DNA of 64,000 nucleotides from an uncultured Pseudomonadota bacterium (GCA_902799835.1 CADCCF010000002.1:195338-259337), one strand, 5' to 3'. Numbered from the stretch's first letter, positions 8,660 to 19,994 are shown. The notes: a model not told the origin generated them from the sequence alone. Numbers and translations: made by a program.

Positions 8660-10585
8660 ATGGTTGCGATTAAACTGCCGGATGGCAGCATTAAAGAAAT
8701 GGAGAACGGGGCAAGCGGAGCTGATTTGGCTCAAGCTATAAGTCCTAATTTGGCTAAAGCGGCATTGGCCGTTGAGATTAATGGTGAATTAAAAGATTTG
8801 ACCACTCCTATCACAACCGATTCGACTGTTCGCATTATCACGGCCAAGGACAAAGAAGGGTTGCATATTTTGCGCCACACCTGCTCGCATATCATGGCGC
8901 AGGCTGTTAAAGAATTGTGGCCGGATGTCCAAGTTACCATTGGTCCGGCTATTGATAATGGTTTTTATTATGATTTTTCGCGTCAGGAACCTTTCACAAC
9001 CGAAGAATTTGAAAAAATCGAAGCTAAAATGCACGAGATTGTCAAACGCGATGAAAAGTTGGAACGTATTGTGATGCCGCGTGCCGAAGCAATCAAATTT
9101 TTTGAAGATTTAGGCGAAAAGTACAAGGCTGAGATTATACGCGATTTGCCAGAAAGTGAAACTATCAGTCTGTATCGTCAAGGCTCGTTTACGGATTTGT
9201 GTCGCGGACCGCATGTCCCCTCAACCGGCAAAGTTGGCGATGCTTTCAAATTGATGAAAGTTGCCGGAGCTTATTGGCGTGGCGATTCGTCCAAAGAAAT
9301 GTTGCAACGCATTTATGCTACGGCTTGGGCTGATAAAAAAGATCTTAAAGCTTATTTGGATATGTTGGAAGAGGCTGCCAAGCGCGATCACCGCAAACTA
9401 GGTCGTGAAATGGATTTGTTCCATTTTGAGCCGGAATATGCTCCCGGTGCTGTGTTCTGGCATGATAAAGGCTATCGCATTTATCGTAAGCTGATTGAGT
9501 ATATGCGTAATCGTCAAGAGCATAACGGCTATGTTGAAATTTGCACTCCGCGCGTTATGGATAGAGTTTTATGGGAAACTTCCGGTCACTGGGAAAAATA
9601 TGGTGCTCACAACTATTCCGGTCAAACCGAAGACGGCAAGTGGTTTTGTATCAAACCGATGAACTGCCCGGGCGGAGTTTTGGTCTACAAGCAAGGTATT
9701 CGTTCTTATCGTGATTTGCCGCTTCGTATGGCCGAGTTCGGTAAAGTCAATCGCTATGAGGCTTCCGGTTCCTTGATGGGCTTGATGAGAGTTCGAGAAT
9801 TTACGCAAGATGATGCTCATATTTTCTGCACACCTGAACAAATGGAAGAGGAATGCATTACCACCTTAAAGTTGATTTTTGACATTTATAAAGACTTTGG
9901 TTTTGATAATGTTAAAATCTATCTGTCAACCCGTCCGGAAAAACGTATCGGCTCAGATGAGATTTGGGATTTATGTGAAAAATCTTTGGCCAATGCCTTG
10001 ACTACACATGGTTATGCCTTTGAGATTAATGAGGGTGAGGGCGCTTTCTATGGTCCCAAACTGGAATTTATTCTAAAAGATGCTATCGGACGTGAGTGGC
10101 AGTGCGGCACCATTCAGGTCGATATGAACTTGCCGCAACGTTTTGACATCAGCTACATTGGTGAAGATGGCGAAAAGCATCAACCGGTGATGTTACACCG
10201 CGCCCTGTTTGGCTCGATTGAGCGTTTCTTAGGTATCTTGATTGAGAATCATGCCGGTCGCCTGCCTTTGTGGTTGTCGCCTGAGCAAGTGGTTGTCTGC
10301 CCGATTGTCAGCGAGTTTGATGATTATGCCGCTGAGGTTGCCACTGCTTTACGTAAAGCGGGATTATCGGTTTCGACGGACCTGCGTAATGAAAAAATCA
10401 ATTACAAGGTTCGTGAACATTCGGTTGCCAAGATTCCGGTAATTGCCGTTGTCGGCGCCAAGGAACGCGACAACAAAACGGTTACCATCCGTCGCATTGG
10501 CTCAGAAAAGCAAGAAGTCGTTCCTTTGCATGACTTGATAAAGATGCTCACCGATGAGGCCAAAATGCCGCATATGGATGAATAA
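8660..10585 (+). CDS. thrS: Threonyl-tRNA synthetase
   Basis: A class II synthetase of 641 residues, full length. Domains in order are TGS (about 1-62), the SAD editing domain with HTCSHIMAQAV (about 63-225), the catalytic core (about 240-530) and the anticodon-binding domain (about 535-641). Core motifs seen are KPMNCPGGVLVY, the RVREFTQDDAHIFC motif 2 region, and VMLHRALFGSIERFLGILIEN (motif 3). GAAAGGA lies upstream of the ATG. It probably shares a transcript with the glycosyltransferase and ends at a strong terminator. Confidence 0.97.
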   Translation: MVAIKLPDGSIKEMENGASGADLAQAISPNLAKAALAVEINGELKDLTTPITTDSTVRIITAKDKEGLHILRHTCSHIMAQAVKELWPDVQVTIGPAIDNGFYYDFSRQEPFTTEEFEKIEAKMHEIVKRDEKLERIVMPRAEAIKFFEDLGEKYKAEIIRDLPESETISLYRQGSFTDLCRGPHVPSTGKVGDAFKLMKVAGAYWRGDSSKEMLQRIYATAWADKKDLKAYLDMLEEAAKRDHRKLGREMDLFHFEPEYAPGAVFWHDKGYRIYRKLIEYMRNRQEHNGYVEICTPRVMDRVLWETSGHWEKYGAHNYSGQTEDGKWFCIKPMNCPGGVLVYKQGIRSYRDLPLRMAEFGKVNRYEASGSLMGLMRVREFTQDDAHIFCTPEQMEEECITTLKLIFDIYKDFGFDNVKIYLSTRPEKRIGSDEIWDLCEKSLANALTTHGYAFEINEGEGAFYGPKLEFILKDAIGREWQCGTIQVDMNLPQRFDISYIGEDGEKHQPVMLHRALFGSIERFLGILIENHAGRLPLWLSPEQVVVCPIVSEFDDYAAEVATALRKAGLSVSTDLRNEKINYKVREHSVAKIPVIAVVGAKERDNKTVTIRRIGSEKQEVVPLHDLIKMLTDEAKMPHMDE

Positions 10586-10596
10586 TCACAATCCAA

Positions 10597-10627
10597 GAAA
10601 GAGCCGTCCGATTAGCGGCTCTTTTTT
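10597..10627 (+). terminator. Intrinsic terminator after thrS
   Basis: Stem AGAGCCG/CGGCTCT with an 8-nt loop, followed by a run of T. Confidence 0.9.
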
Positions 10628-10659
10628 GTAGGTATTGGGTGTTTTTTATGCCAAAAGCA

Positions 10660-10688
10660 TTGACATTGATCTCAAAATGCAATATTTC
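10660..10688 (+). promoter_or_regulatory. Putative eno promoter
   Basis: A perfect -35 TTGACA and TATTTC are separated by 17 bp, ending 38 bp before the eno start. It lies just after the thrS terminator, which fits an independent, strongly expressed gene. Confidence 0.6.
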
Positions 10689-10714
10689 ATAATCGAAAAT
10701 ATTTTATAATTTAA

Positions 10715-12004
<1,290 letters not shown>

Positions 12005-12028
12005 GTTCAGCGACAACTTATAATTAAA

Positions 12029-12059
12029 AAAAGCGGCTCTTTGATGAGCCGTTTTTTTG
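12029..12059 (+). terminator. Intrinsic terminator after eno
   Basis: Stem CGGCTC/GAGCCG with a 6-nt loop, followed by seven T. Confidence 0.9.
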
Positions 12060-12064
12060 TGGTA

Positions 12065-12101
12065 TAAAAAATCCCCCGACCTTTGGGCGAGGGATTTTTG
12101 A
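12065..12101 (-). terminator. Intrinsic terminator of the Cys-rich protein operon
   Basis: Read on the minus strand, AAATCCCTCG pairs with CGGGGGATTT (one G-U wobble) and is followed by TTTT. It lies 13 bp past the stop at 12114. Confidence 0.75.
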
Positions 12102-12113
12102 TTACAACTTATA

Positions 12114-14474
12114 TTAGTTGCCGTTGTCCCAATCCGACGAAGCGCCATAGTAGTACACACAGCGCACATTACGCGGACGGTTTGCATCACCTGTTTGCCA
12201 ACTTTGTGCTACACCAAACTTGGGCTCACCGGTACGCGGCAACGGACGATAGAACCAGGTGTAGTCATAGTTGTTTATACCTTTTTTGGTAACTGAGGTA
12301 TAATAAGGCTCTCCGGTTTGCGTATCCATTCCGGTCGGATCAGCATCGGGACCGGTATAATCTTCAACGGTGTAACCCATCGTCGAAGACCACAAGGATT
12401 CATTGGTAAAGAATGAAGTTTTGGTCGCCATAAAGTCAGTCGGCTTATTCAAACGGAAACCGGCAATAGCTGAACCACTGTCATTCAATCTAACCTTAGC
12501 CTTCTCTACAAAATCCGTCAAACCGGTCTTCATTGAGGTAAATAAACTGGTCGTTACCAAAAGACTGCCGGTATCATTGTCAGTTTCTTTAAGCAATTTT
12601 TGTGGCAACAAAGGCGCTGCTTCGGTCAAATATTCCATATCTTCAATCGATTTAGCCGCTCTAGTACGTGCACCAATTGCTTTCAGCGGGAGTTTCAACT
12701 CAGCCGGATTAAGTGTTAACAACGGGTTGGTGCTGCCGCTTTCCGCTTTCATAATGGTCGGAGTATTGATACCAATCAAATTGACTTTTTTATCAATTTT
12801 GTTGTTGCTATGTTTCGGATCATAGTTGTACCTAGCAATAAACCGAGCTGCCTCGGCCAAACCGAAGTTAACTTTTTGAATGTTTTCACCCAAAACGGCC
12901 AAATCACCGATTGAAGGCAAAAACCACTTATTATAGTTAACCGGAGCACTGTAAGTTGTATAATTTATATTCGGCCAATATTCACCATCTGGACCAGTAA
13001 AGCTATTAGTCATAGCCATATATGTATAAACATAAATATCATGACAACTGTCGTTCATATCACACATGGCACTACCATCTGGTTTGCGCCAACTTGTTGT
13101 TGTTGAACCTGAGGCAGCAAGCAATCCGGTATAATCTCCGCCATTAAGAGCCAAACATCTTTCTGCAGCTTTAGCTGATCCGGCAGGAACAATCGTAATA
13201 TTCATTTCTTGAGTTCGGCGACCTTTCTTTTTCTCACAATGATCACCACAACCGCTACCTGGACCAGCTACCATACCATTATTACCATTGTTACAACCGC
13301 ATATAGCACCATCGTGACCAGTTGTGTAATTTCCGGTTCCTACAATGTCTATGGTGCCGGATTGCGAAGCAGCGGCCCAGTCATACAAGGCATTACTGTC
13401 TTTCCAACCGCCCATGGTACTAGATGTTGAACGATAATTCAGAGCAGTGTTTTTACAAGCCTGAACTTGAGCGCAGTCAGAACGCAAACTCCGAACATTT
13501 ATGTTGTTTAAGCTATAATCTTCAAACTTGCGCAATTTGTTTGTCGAACCATCAACATAAGGCTCAAACACTGCATGTTTCGGAGTAACAGTCCATCCGC
13601 TGAAAGGATATACCCTCGCACTTGTTTTGCACACACCATTAGTCGGGCAAAAACCAGGACCTTTTGCATCATTTAGCGCTTTTAAATCCAAAATTTTTTT
13701 AGCAAATTTGCGCGGGGATTCAACCAAATTAGCTTTTTTATATTTAATGCTGGCGTCAGCCACTGCAAAATCACCGATATTGTACGAACACTCACAACTA
13801 TCATAGTCAATCAAAGTTGTGGCGCCGGAAATCGCTTTACCAACAGCGTATTCAGCTGTTGAAAAAGCAGCTTGCAATGTCGGCAAAGAGGCCATCTTAA
13901 CAGACTTATTCATTGTAACCGATTGAGTAAGCGGAGTACCATCAAATTTTTTACCGGCGTGTATGGTCAGTGTAGCGGCCGGTTTTTCAACAAACAGACT
14001 ATTTGCCGATATTTGATAAGTCGGTTTTGGCATTCTGGGTGAAGATGTTTCATATTTGTGCAACAAATCTTGGTCAACAGATTGAACTGCAGCAACATTT
14101 TTAGCACCTTCCAATTCAACCGCCAATTTGTTATCCGGATCAAACACCACGCCGATAGGATAGATGTTTTCGGGAACCGTTTGTAAATCAGCATAACAAC
14201 GTCGGTCATTAAACAACACATCACCGGCATCACATACTTTTGTCTTACTGCGATAACAATAAACTTTGCTGTCATCAAAAGGACATTTTAAGGTGGGATA
14301 AGAGCAGTTATTGCCACTGGAATCACAGCCGCAGTTGGATTTTTCCAACACATAGCCCATATCAGAACACTTTTGGGTAGTGTCAACCGTCTCGCAATCA
14401 GGAGTAGCAGCGTAAGCCATACCGCACACCATTGTACCGGCCAAGGCTGTAAAAGTTAAAAATATATTTTTCAT
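12114..14474 (-). CDS. Large Cys-rich secreted protein, paralogue B
   Basis: A 786-residue protein with a signal peptide ending AYA (about residue 22). A Cys-rich N-terminal module (about 25-105) contains CSDMGYVLEKSNCGC, LKCPFDDSKVYC and CDAGDVLFNDRRCYAD, then IYPIGVVFDPDNKLAVEL. The long middle has CGCNNGNNGMV and SCECSYN clusters. A C-terminal part has KWFLPSIGDLAVL and ends in RPRNVRCVYYY, which resembles DUF1566 or major-paralogous-type surface domains (WRLP...VRCV). It shares this layout with the gene immediately upstream (14492-16684), 17 bp away. AAGGAGG precedes the ATG. It is likely exported to the cell surface; the function is unknown. Confidence 0.8.
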   Translation of the reverse strand: MKNIFLTFTALAGTMVCGMAYAATPDCETVDTTQKCSDMGYVLEKSNCGCDSSGNNCSYPTLKCPFDDSKVYCYRSKTKVCDAGDVLFNDRRCYADLQTVPENIYPIGVVFDPDNKLAVELEGAKNVAAVQSVDQDLLHKYETSSPRMPKPTYQISANSLFVEKPAATLTIHAGKKFDGTPLTQSVTMNKSVKMASLPTLQAAFSTAEYAVGKAISGATTLIDYDSCECSYNIGDFAVADASIKYKKANLVESPRKFAKKILDLKALNDAKGPGFCPTNGVCKTSARVYPFSGWTVTPKHAVFEPYVDGSTNKLRKFEDYSLNNINVRSLRSDCAQVQACKNTALNYRSTSSTMGGWKDSNALYDWAAASQSGTIDIVGTGNYTTGHDGAICGCNNGNNGMVAGPGSGCGDHCEKKKGRRTQEMNITIVPAGSAKAAERCLALNGGDYTGLLAASGSTTTSWRKPDGSAMCDMNDSCHDIYVYTYMAMTNSFTGPDGEYWPNINYTTYSAPVNYNKWFLPSIGDLAVLGENIQKVNFGLAEAARFIARYNYDPKHSNNKIDKKVNLIGINTPTIMKAESGSTNPLLTLNPAELKLPLKAIGARTRAAKSIEDMEYLTEAAPLLPQKLLKETDNDTGSLLVTTSLFTSMKTGLTDFVEKAKVRLNDSGSAIAGFRLNKPTDFMATKTSFFTNESLWSSTMGYTVEDYTGPDADPTGMDTQTGEPYYTSVTKKGINNYDYTWFYRPLPRTGEPKFGVAQSWQTGDANRPRNVRCVYYYGASSDWDNGN

Positions 14475-14491
14475 AGTCTTATCCTCCTTAA

Positions 14492-16684
14492 TTATAGTCC
14501 CTTAGCATCCATGGTGTCATGGTAGGCAGTGTTATTATAATTGCTAGCCGTAACATCATCAGTTATATTAACACCTTTAACAATGTTACGTCGTGAATCG
14601 ACAATTGAGTTAATAACATTATCATCTTGAACCTTAGCGGGAAGTATCGGATCCTTGCAAAGGTGTTTTTTACCTATTTGGGCAGTACTCTCATATTGTG
14701 AAGCATCAACACCGACCAAGGTTACACAGTGTGTCACATCGCCGAGCAAGGACAACTGCAAATCCCAATTATAAGCCGATGTGTTAACATCACGTTTGGC
14801 TATAGTATTGACCGTGCTTTGCTCAAGCGGGCACATAACACCTGATGTTGTACCGCTGCTGTTGGACAAATACATTGCCGAAGTAATGGTTCTACCCAAC
14901 TCTTTTCTCATTAACACTTCCGGACTTTTTACAATGGCGAGGTTTTGTCCGTTGAATCCGCTCGGGAATACCGTAGAGTTGTTGCTGGCAGCAATCAAAG
15001 CCTGACGATATTTTTCCAACAATTGTGAATCTTCCATCAAATTTTTGATATCGCCCGGAGCCGGCAAAAACCAGTCCTGTCCGCCCGAGGTGCGGTCGGC
15101 GCAGAGTCTTGCAGCACTGCTGCCCACACCAACTATGCGCTTCAAACTGGCGGCAGGAGCTGCGGGGAAAGTAACCTCACCGGCGGCACTGATGCTGGCC
15201 ATACGCGTATTAAAAAATCCACCGGTAACTTCTTTGGCGCGCATCATCGGGAATTGCGGAACCTGTTTCATGGCACAACTGCAAAAATAGCTGGTTGTTG
15301 TCTTAACTTCCTCCCACGGTGTCGCCGTAGGGAAACTTGCCGTATGAGCTATCGTACCCATATTACTAAGATATGGACGTAAATCGCGGTTGCGCGTTAA
15401 TTTAGCAAATCCCGAAGCACCGGTAGGCTTTGCCACATCAATAGTATTGAATGAACTTTGGGCATTGATAATTGAAGTTGCACAGTTACCGCGGCGCAAG
15501 TCTTTACAGATATTTATCAAAGTTGTACGATTGGTTTTTCCCGTACCGCTTACATCAGCAGTGGCTAGTGTTAAAGATGACGGCATAGACATCATATATG
15601 GAAGTGAACTTGCATTTTGAATAGTGTCGCCGATTACCTTAACTGAGCCAACGCTCTTTTTCAACTCACGCAACATATGAATCTGACGCACAACATCTTT
15701 TTTCAAATTCAAAACTGCAGCATTTGTTATCTGGACAGCCCCATTATTATCAGGTGTCAAGCAAGGTGTGTTTGGCGTCAACAAATCAGTTACGGCCGTA
15801 ACCTGACAAGTCGGAACAAAGCGATCGACGTTGATATTAAAACCGCCGCTCTGCGCCAATAGGTTGGTAATATAGTAACCGTTGTTGCTGTTAGTTGTGG
15901 TATAATAGCCACCCATTGCCGCAACACCACTACTGTCGAAAGTATTAGTGCCGCTACTGTAAGTATTGGTGTAATCTTCTATGCTGAATATGTTGCTGTA
16001 GGGAACTTCAATCTCAGTAAACGGAGCTCCGTTGCATGGTACATTGCTACCGGATGAAAATAATTCATCTATACCCGCTCTCCTCTCGCAATCAATGCTT
16101 GCCTGGCTGCCTTTGTTGCGCCATACAACTTGTCCTTTTACCCCATCTTTAATTTCACGCACATAATTCTCTCCGGAATAAGCTGAGCCATAGAAAGACA
16201 AATCAATCGCCACCTTGTCATTCAGCATAAAGCCAATAGGGGTTTTGCCGTTGGCATCATTGCCTTTCCAGCAACCTACGTTGTTGTTGCTGTCAGCATA
16301 TAATGTATCACCGGCAACGCAGTTATAGCCACCGCAATAAAACTTTTCATCATCAAAAGGACAAGCCAAACGAGTGTGACTGCGTCCGCATTCCTCTTCA
16401 GTGCGGTTATAACCCAAATCATCACAATCGCGCGTGCCGCAGGTAACGGATTCGTTGTAGGTCATGTTAGCAGCTACGTTAGTGCTGTCGCCGCAGAACA
16501 ACGCATTTTGATCAAATGGACACTTAATTGCTTTATATCCCTTACATTCATTGGCGGTCTGGTTAAAACCCAACTGAGCACAAGTCGGATGATTTGAGCT
16601 ACAATTAAAGGTTGTCGCCAAAGCAGAAAAAGGCGTCAGTATAGCTACCGCACCCAAAACTGTCATGTTCAGCTGTTTCATCAT
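14492..16684 (-). CDS. Large Cys-rich secreted protein, paralogue A
   Basis: A 730-residue protein with a signal peptide ending ALA (about residue 23). Two copies of a module of the form C-x-QLGF/DLGY...C...CPFD...FC/YC are visible: CAQLGFNQTANEC with KCPFDQNALFC, and CDDLGYNRTEEEC with ACPFDDEKFYC. Then come CVAGDTLYADSNN and PIGFMLNDKVAIDL, matching the same block in the downstream paralogue. The C-terminal third contains GQDWFLPAPGDIKNL. AAAGGAG lies 7 bases before the ATG. It is first of two genes transcribed together. No enzyme motif is seen; a surface-exposed, disulphide-rich architecture is the best description. Confidence 0.8.
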   Translation of the reverse strand: MMKQLNMTVLGAVAILTPFSALATTFNCSSNHPTCAQLGFNQTANECKGYKAIKCPFDQNALFCGDSTNVAANMTYNESVTCGTRDCDDLGYNRTEEECGRSHTRLACPFDDEKFYCGGYNCVAGDTLYADSNNNVGCWKGNDANGKTPIGFMLNDKVAIDLSFYGSAYSGENYVREIKDGVKGQVVWRNKGSQASIDCERRAGIDELFSSGSNVPCNGAPFTEIEVPYSNIFSIEDYTNTYSSGTNTFDSSGVAAMGGYYTTTNSNNGYYITNLLAQSGGFNINVDRFVPTCQVTAVTDLLTPNTPCLTPDNNGAVQITNAAVLNLKKDVVRQIHMLRELKKSVGSVKVIGDTIQNASSLPYMMSMPSSLTLATADVSGTGKTNRTTLINICKDLRRGNCATSIINAQSSFNTIDVAKPTGASGFAKLTRNRDLRPYLSNMGTIAHTASFPTATPWEEVKTTTSYFCSCAMKQVPQFPMMRAKEVTGGFFNTRMASISAAGEVTFPAAPAASLKRIVGVGSSAARLCADRTSGGQDWFLPAPGDIKNLMEDSQLLEKYRQALIAASNNSTVFPSGFNGQNLAIVKSPEVLMRKELGRTITSAMYLSNSSGTTSGVMCPLEQSTVNTIAKRDVNTSAYNWDLQLSLLGDVTHCVTLVGVDASQYESTAQIGKKHLCKDPILPAKVQDDNVINSIVDSRRNIVKGVNITDDVTASNYNNTAYHDTMDAKGL

Positions 16685-16882
16685 AATAAATCTCCTTTAT
16701 CACGCCAACAGCCAAACCTCCAATCTGACTGTGTGCAGTTTTTACATGTAAAAAATATATAAATTTGACTGTATCAAATCTAAACACTAAAACAAGTGTA
16801 AAACAAAATTATGGCATAAGCAAGATTTTTTTGTGTTATTGGATAATATTTCATTTTTCTGTCACAAAACGTTTTTCAACGC

Positions 16883-16918
16883 ATAAAAAAAAGCGTTTCA
16901 ATTTTGATGAAACGCTTG
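16883..16918 (-). terminator. Intrinsic terminator after serS
   Basis: Minus-strand stem AAGCGTTTCA/TGAAACGCTT with a 7-nt loop, followed by eight T. Confidence 0.9.
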
Positions 16919-16928
16919 ATTTTTAAGG

Positions 16929-18203
16929 CTATTTTCCTATTACTTTTTTACCGCCCATATAAGGCTGTAATTTAGGCGGAATATTAACCGTGCCATCAGC
17001 ATTTTGATGGTTTTCAATAAACGGTACCAAGGCACGCGGAGTGGCAATTCCGGTATTGTTCAAGGTATGGACAAACTTAACTTTGCCGTCGGCATTTTCT
17101 CTGTATCGCAAATTGGTGCGCCTTGCCTGCCAATCGGTAATGTTGGAGCAAGAGTGAGTCTCGCGATAGCAATTTTGCGACGGCACCCAAGCTTCCAAGT
17201 CATATTGGCGATATTTTGGGGCACCCATATCACCGGTGCAGATATCCAAAACCTGATAAGGAATTTCCAAATCCTGTAAAATTTCTTCCGAAATTTGCAA
17301 TAGCCTTTGATGCCATTTTTCGCTTTCATTCAAATCATTTTTGCAAATAACGAATTGCTCGGTTTTCATAAACTGGTGCACTCTCACCAGACCACGAGTG
17401 TCTTTGCCGGCGGCACCGGCTTCGCGGCGAAAACATGGCGAAAATCCTGCATATAAAATCGGCAGTTGATTCTCGCTTAAAATCTCGTCGGCATGCATTG
17501 AGTTCAAAATTAACTCCGCTGTACCCGATAGATAAATATCGTCAGCCGGCATATAATATATTTCATCACGCGAAAACGGCAAATAGCCTTGCCCGTATAG
17601 CGGTTTTTCCTTTGAAATTGACGGAACCGTAATTACCGTAAAACCTTGTTCACGCAACTTGTCTAAAACCATCATGTGCATGGCCAGTTCCAATTTTGCC
17701 AAATCATTTTTTATGGCATAAGTTCTGGTGCCGGAAATGCGGGCAATCCGCTCCATTTCACCCCAGTTGTTAAGCTCCATCAGTTCAATGTGATCGCGTG
17801 GTTGAAAGTCAAATTTTCTTGGTTCACCCCACTTGCGAATGACCACATTTTCGGAATCATCTTTGCCGTCAGGACAATCAGCGCTGGGCATGTTGGGTAA
17901 TCCCAACATCATCAAATCATATTCAGCCTGAGCTTTATCCAACTCGACTTGCTTTTCTTTCATTTCTTCGCCGATTTGTTTGCTCTTGGCAATAATTGCG
18001 GCCTTTTCATCCGCCGGAGCTGATTTAATAGAATTGCTGAGTTTGTTTTTTTCTTCCAAACCGGCTTGAACGGCGGTTTTTAACTTATTTAACTCTTTAT
18101 ATTGATTAATAAGTGCGTCAATTTTTGCCGCCTCATAACCTTTGCGTCCGAGCGACTTCTTAACTTCGTCAGTATTTTCGACAATATACTTGATATCAGG
18201 CAT
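16929..18203 (-). CDS. serS: Seryl-tRNA synthetase
   Basis: A class II synthetase of 424 residues from the ATG at 18203, where the family-typical start MPDIKYIVENTDEVKKSL begins; a 19-residue upstream extension is probably untranslated. The N-terminal coiled-coil arm (about 30-100) binds the long variable arm of tRNA-Ser. Motif 2 is FRREAGAAGKDTRGLVRVHQF, CSNITDWQARR is conserved, and motif 3 appears as LNNTGIATPRALVPFIENHQ. It is divergent from trpS with a 101-bp gap. Confidence 0.96.
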   Translation of the reverse strand: MPDIKYIVENTDEVKKSLGRKGYEAAKIDALINQYKELNKLKTAVQAGLEEKNKLSNSIKSAPADEKAAIIAKSKQIGEEMKEKQVELDKAQAEYDLMMLGLPNMPSADCPDGKDDSENVVIRKWGEPRKFDFQPRDHIELMELNNWGEMERIARISGTRTYAIKNDLAKLELAMHMMVLDKLREQGFTVITVPSISKEKPLYGQGYLPFSRDEIYYMPADDIYLSGTAELILNSMHADEILSENQLPILYAGFSPCFRREAGAAGKDTRGLVRVHQFMKTEQFVICKNDLNESEKWHQRLLQISEEILQDLEIPYQVLDICTGDMGAPKYRQYDLEAWVPSQNCYRETHSCSNITDWQARRTNLRYRENADGKVKFVHTLNNTGIATPRALVPFIENHQNADGTVNIPPKLQPYMGGKKVIGK

Positions 18204-18304
18204 AACTGTTATAATCCCATAAATTAAATGTTGATTTAAATCTTGCGCTATGTTAAGCATAACTCAAAATAATTTCAACAGAAAATTAAAAAGGTAACAA
18301 TTTA

Positions 18305-19309
18305 ATGTTTGAAGATAAGACAGTTTTAACAGGGGTAAAGCCCACCGGAACTCCGCATTTGGGCAACTATATGGCGGTTATTTCTCCGGCTATCAAAATC
18401 GGCAGTACCGCCAAAAATCACTATATGTTTATCGCCGATTATCATGCCATCAATGCCGAAAAAGATCCGGCTGTTTTGCGGCAAAAATGTCAGGAAATTG
18501 CCTGTGGTTATTTGGCTTGCGGGCTCAATCCCGATCACTCGGTGTTCTATCGTCAATCAGATGTGCCGGAAATTTTAGAGTTTACCACTATCCTGTATGC
18601 CTATACCCCTAAAGGTTTCATGAATAAGGCCCATGCCTATAAAGCTTTTGTTGATAAAAATCGTGCCGCGCAAAAACCGGATGATGACGGAATTAATATG
18701 GGACTTTATACTTATCCCGTGCTTATGGCGTCCGATATTTTATCATTTGATACCGATGTTGTTCCGGTTGGTAAAGATCAGGTCCAGCATGTTGAAATTG
18801 CGCGCGATATTGCCGGAATTATCAATGCTCATTATAATCGTGAAATATTGCATCTCCCCGAATATTATCTAAAAGAGAATATCGCAATCATTCCCGGAGT
18901 TGACGGGCGCAAAATGAGCAAATCTTATGATAATGTCATTCCTTTGTTTGCAGATGATGCTACCATAAAAAAAGCAGTTTATTCCATAAAAACGGATTCG
19001 CGTCCTTTGGAAGAGCCCAAGGATCCCGATTCAGTTCTGGTTTATCAGATTTATAAGGCCGTTGCTTCAGATGAGCAGGTTAAAGAGATGGCTGACAGTC
19101 TGCAACAAGGCAAATTAGGCTATGGCCACATTAAAGCCATGTTGCTTGATGCCATAGTCAATCTTGTTAAAGAGCCGCGCGAAAAATACAACTATTATAT
19201 GGCACATTTTGATGAAGTTGAGGGAATGTTGCAAGATGGTGCCGCAAAGGCTCGCCCGATTGCCCGACGCACACTTGACAGACTGAAAAACGCTGTTTTC
19301 GGTCGTTAG
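18305..19309 (+). CDS. trpS: Tryptophanyl-tRNA synthetase
   Basis: A class I synthetase of 334 residues, the usual compact bacterial size. The HIGH motif is TGTPHLGNYM (residues about 18-27) and the KMSKS motif is DGRKMSKSYDN. The tryptophan-site region SVFYRQSDVPE and VGKDQVQHVEIARDIA are typical. AAAAGG precedes the ATG. It is one of five aminoacyl-tRNA synthetases within the first 23 kb. Confidence 0.96.
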   Translation: MFEDKTVLTGVKPTGTPHLGNYMAVISPAIKIGSTAKNHYMFIADYHAINAEKDPAVLRQKCQEIACGYLACGLNPDHSVFYRQSDVPEILEFTTILYAYTPKGFMNKAHAYKAFVDKNRAAQKPDDDGINMGLYTYPVLMASDILSFDTDVVPVGKDQVQHVEIARDIAGIINAHYNREILHLPEYYLKENIAIIPGVDGRKMSKSYDNVIPLFADDATIKKAVYSIKTDSRPLEEPKDPDSVLVYQIYKAVASDEQVKEMADSLQQGKLGYGHIKAMLLDAIVNLVKEPREKYNYYMAHFDEVEGMLQDGAAKARPIARRTLDRLKNAVFGR

Positions 19310-19372
19310 CTTTTTTGCTTGCAGCAAGAGCATTTTTGTGCTATAATTCCTCAAAATCTGGGGAGATAAACA

Positions 19373-19648
19373 ATGGATGTTTCCAAAGAAATACTCAAAA
19401 CTGCCGGAAGAACGGTAATCAGCGGATCTATTATAGCAACACATATTGCCAAATATGGTGTGTCGCTTAGTTGTGAAGTTGCCAAAACGCTTTATGGCGG
19501 AGCGCTTAATCTTGCTAACAGCTTTGCTCCGGTCAAGCTGAATATGGGTATTGGCGAAAAAATTTTGAATGGAACCCAAAAACTTGCAGATAAAGGTTTT
19601 GATGAACTTGTTAATTTGCAAGAAAGAATTCGTGGTCAGATAAGATAA
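19373..19648 (+). CDS. Small protein of unknown function
   Basis: A 91-residue protein with GGGGAG upstream of the ATG. It has moderately hydrophobic helices (RTVISGSIIATHIAKYGVSL) and an amphipathic C-terminal half ending in ELVNLQERIRGQIR. No signal peptide or known motif is evident. The next gene begins at the base after its stop, so the two form an operon. Confidence 0.6.
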   Translation: MDVSKEILKTAGRTVISGSIIATHIAKYGVSLSCEVAKTLYGGALNLANSFAPVKLNMGIGEKILNGTQKLADKGFDELVNLQERIRGQIR

Positions 19649-19960
19649 ATGCGCCACGCTCTGGATTATCAAGTTGTAATTTCCGATGAAGAAATTCCTG
19701 TTTTCATTCTTACTTTTAGTGAAAATGAGGCTTCAGATGCCGTAATGCTTTATGATGGCGGCAATCATGCTACTTTGTATCGCAATCAGGATGATGTTAT
19801 TTTGCTGGATTATCTGCCTCATGAACTGAAGAAAATTTTAAGTGAGTGCGGTTGGGCGATAATCTTGGAAAAAACTCCGGATGGCACGGAAGTTTTACGA
19901 GATTACAAAGTGATGATAAAAAAAGTAAAAAATAATCCTTATATTGATAATTTACCATAA
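19649..19960 (+). CDS. Small protein of unknown function
   Basis: A 103-residue soluble protein directly abutting the 91-residue gene upstream (stop at 19648, ATG at 19649). The sequence suggests an alpha/beta fold: MLYDGGNHATLYRNQDDVILLDYLPHELKKIL. There are no recognisable catalytic residues. It ends 5 bp before the putative ileS promoter. Confidence 0.6.
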   Translation: MRHALDYQVVISDEEIPVFILTFSENEASDAVMLYDGGNHATLYRNQDDVILLDYLPHELKKILSECGWAIILEKTPDGTEVLRDYKVMIKKVKNNPYIDNLP

Positions 19961-19965
19961 GTATC

Positions 19966-19994
19966 TTGACTCTTGGCTTTGGCTGTATTAAAGT
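19966..19994 (+). promoter_or_regulatory. Putative ileS promoter
   Basis: TTGACT (19966-19971) and TAAAGT (19989-19994) are separated by 17 bp. A transcript starting near 20001 would carry the isoleucine-rich leader ORF at 20032 and the hairpin that follows it. Confidence 0.5.
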
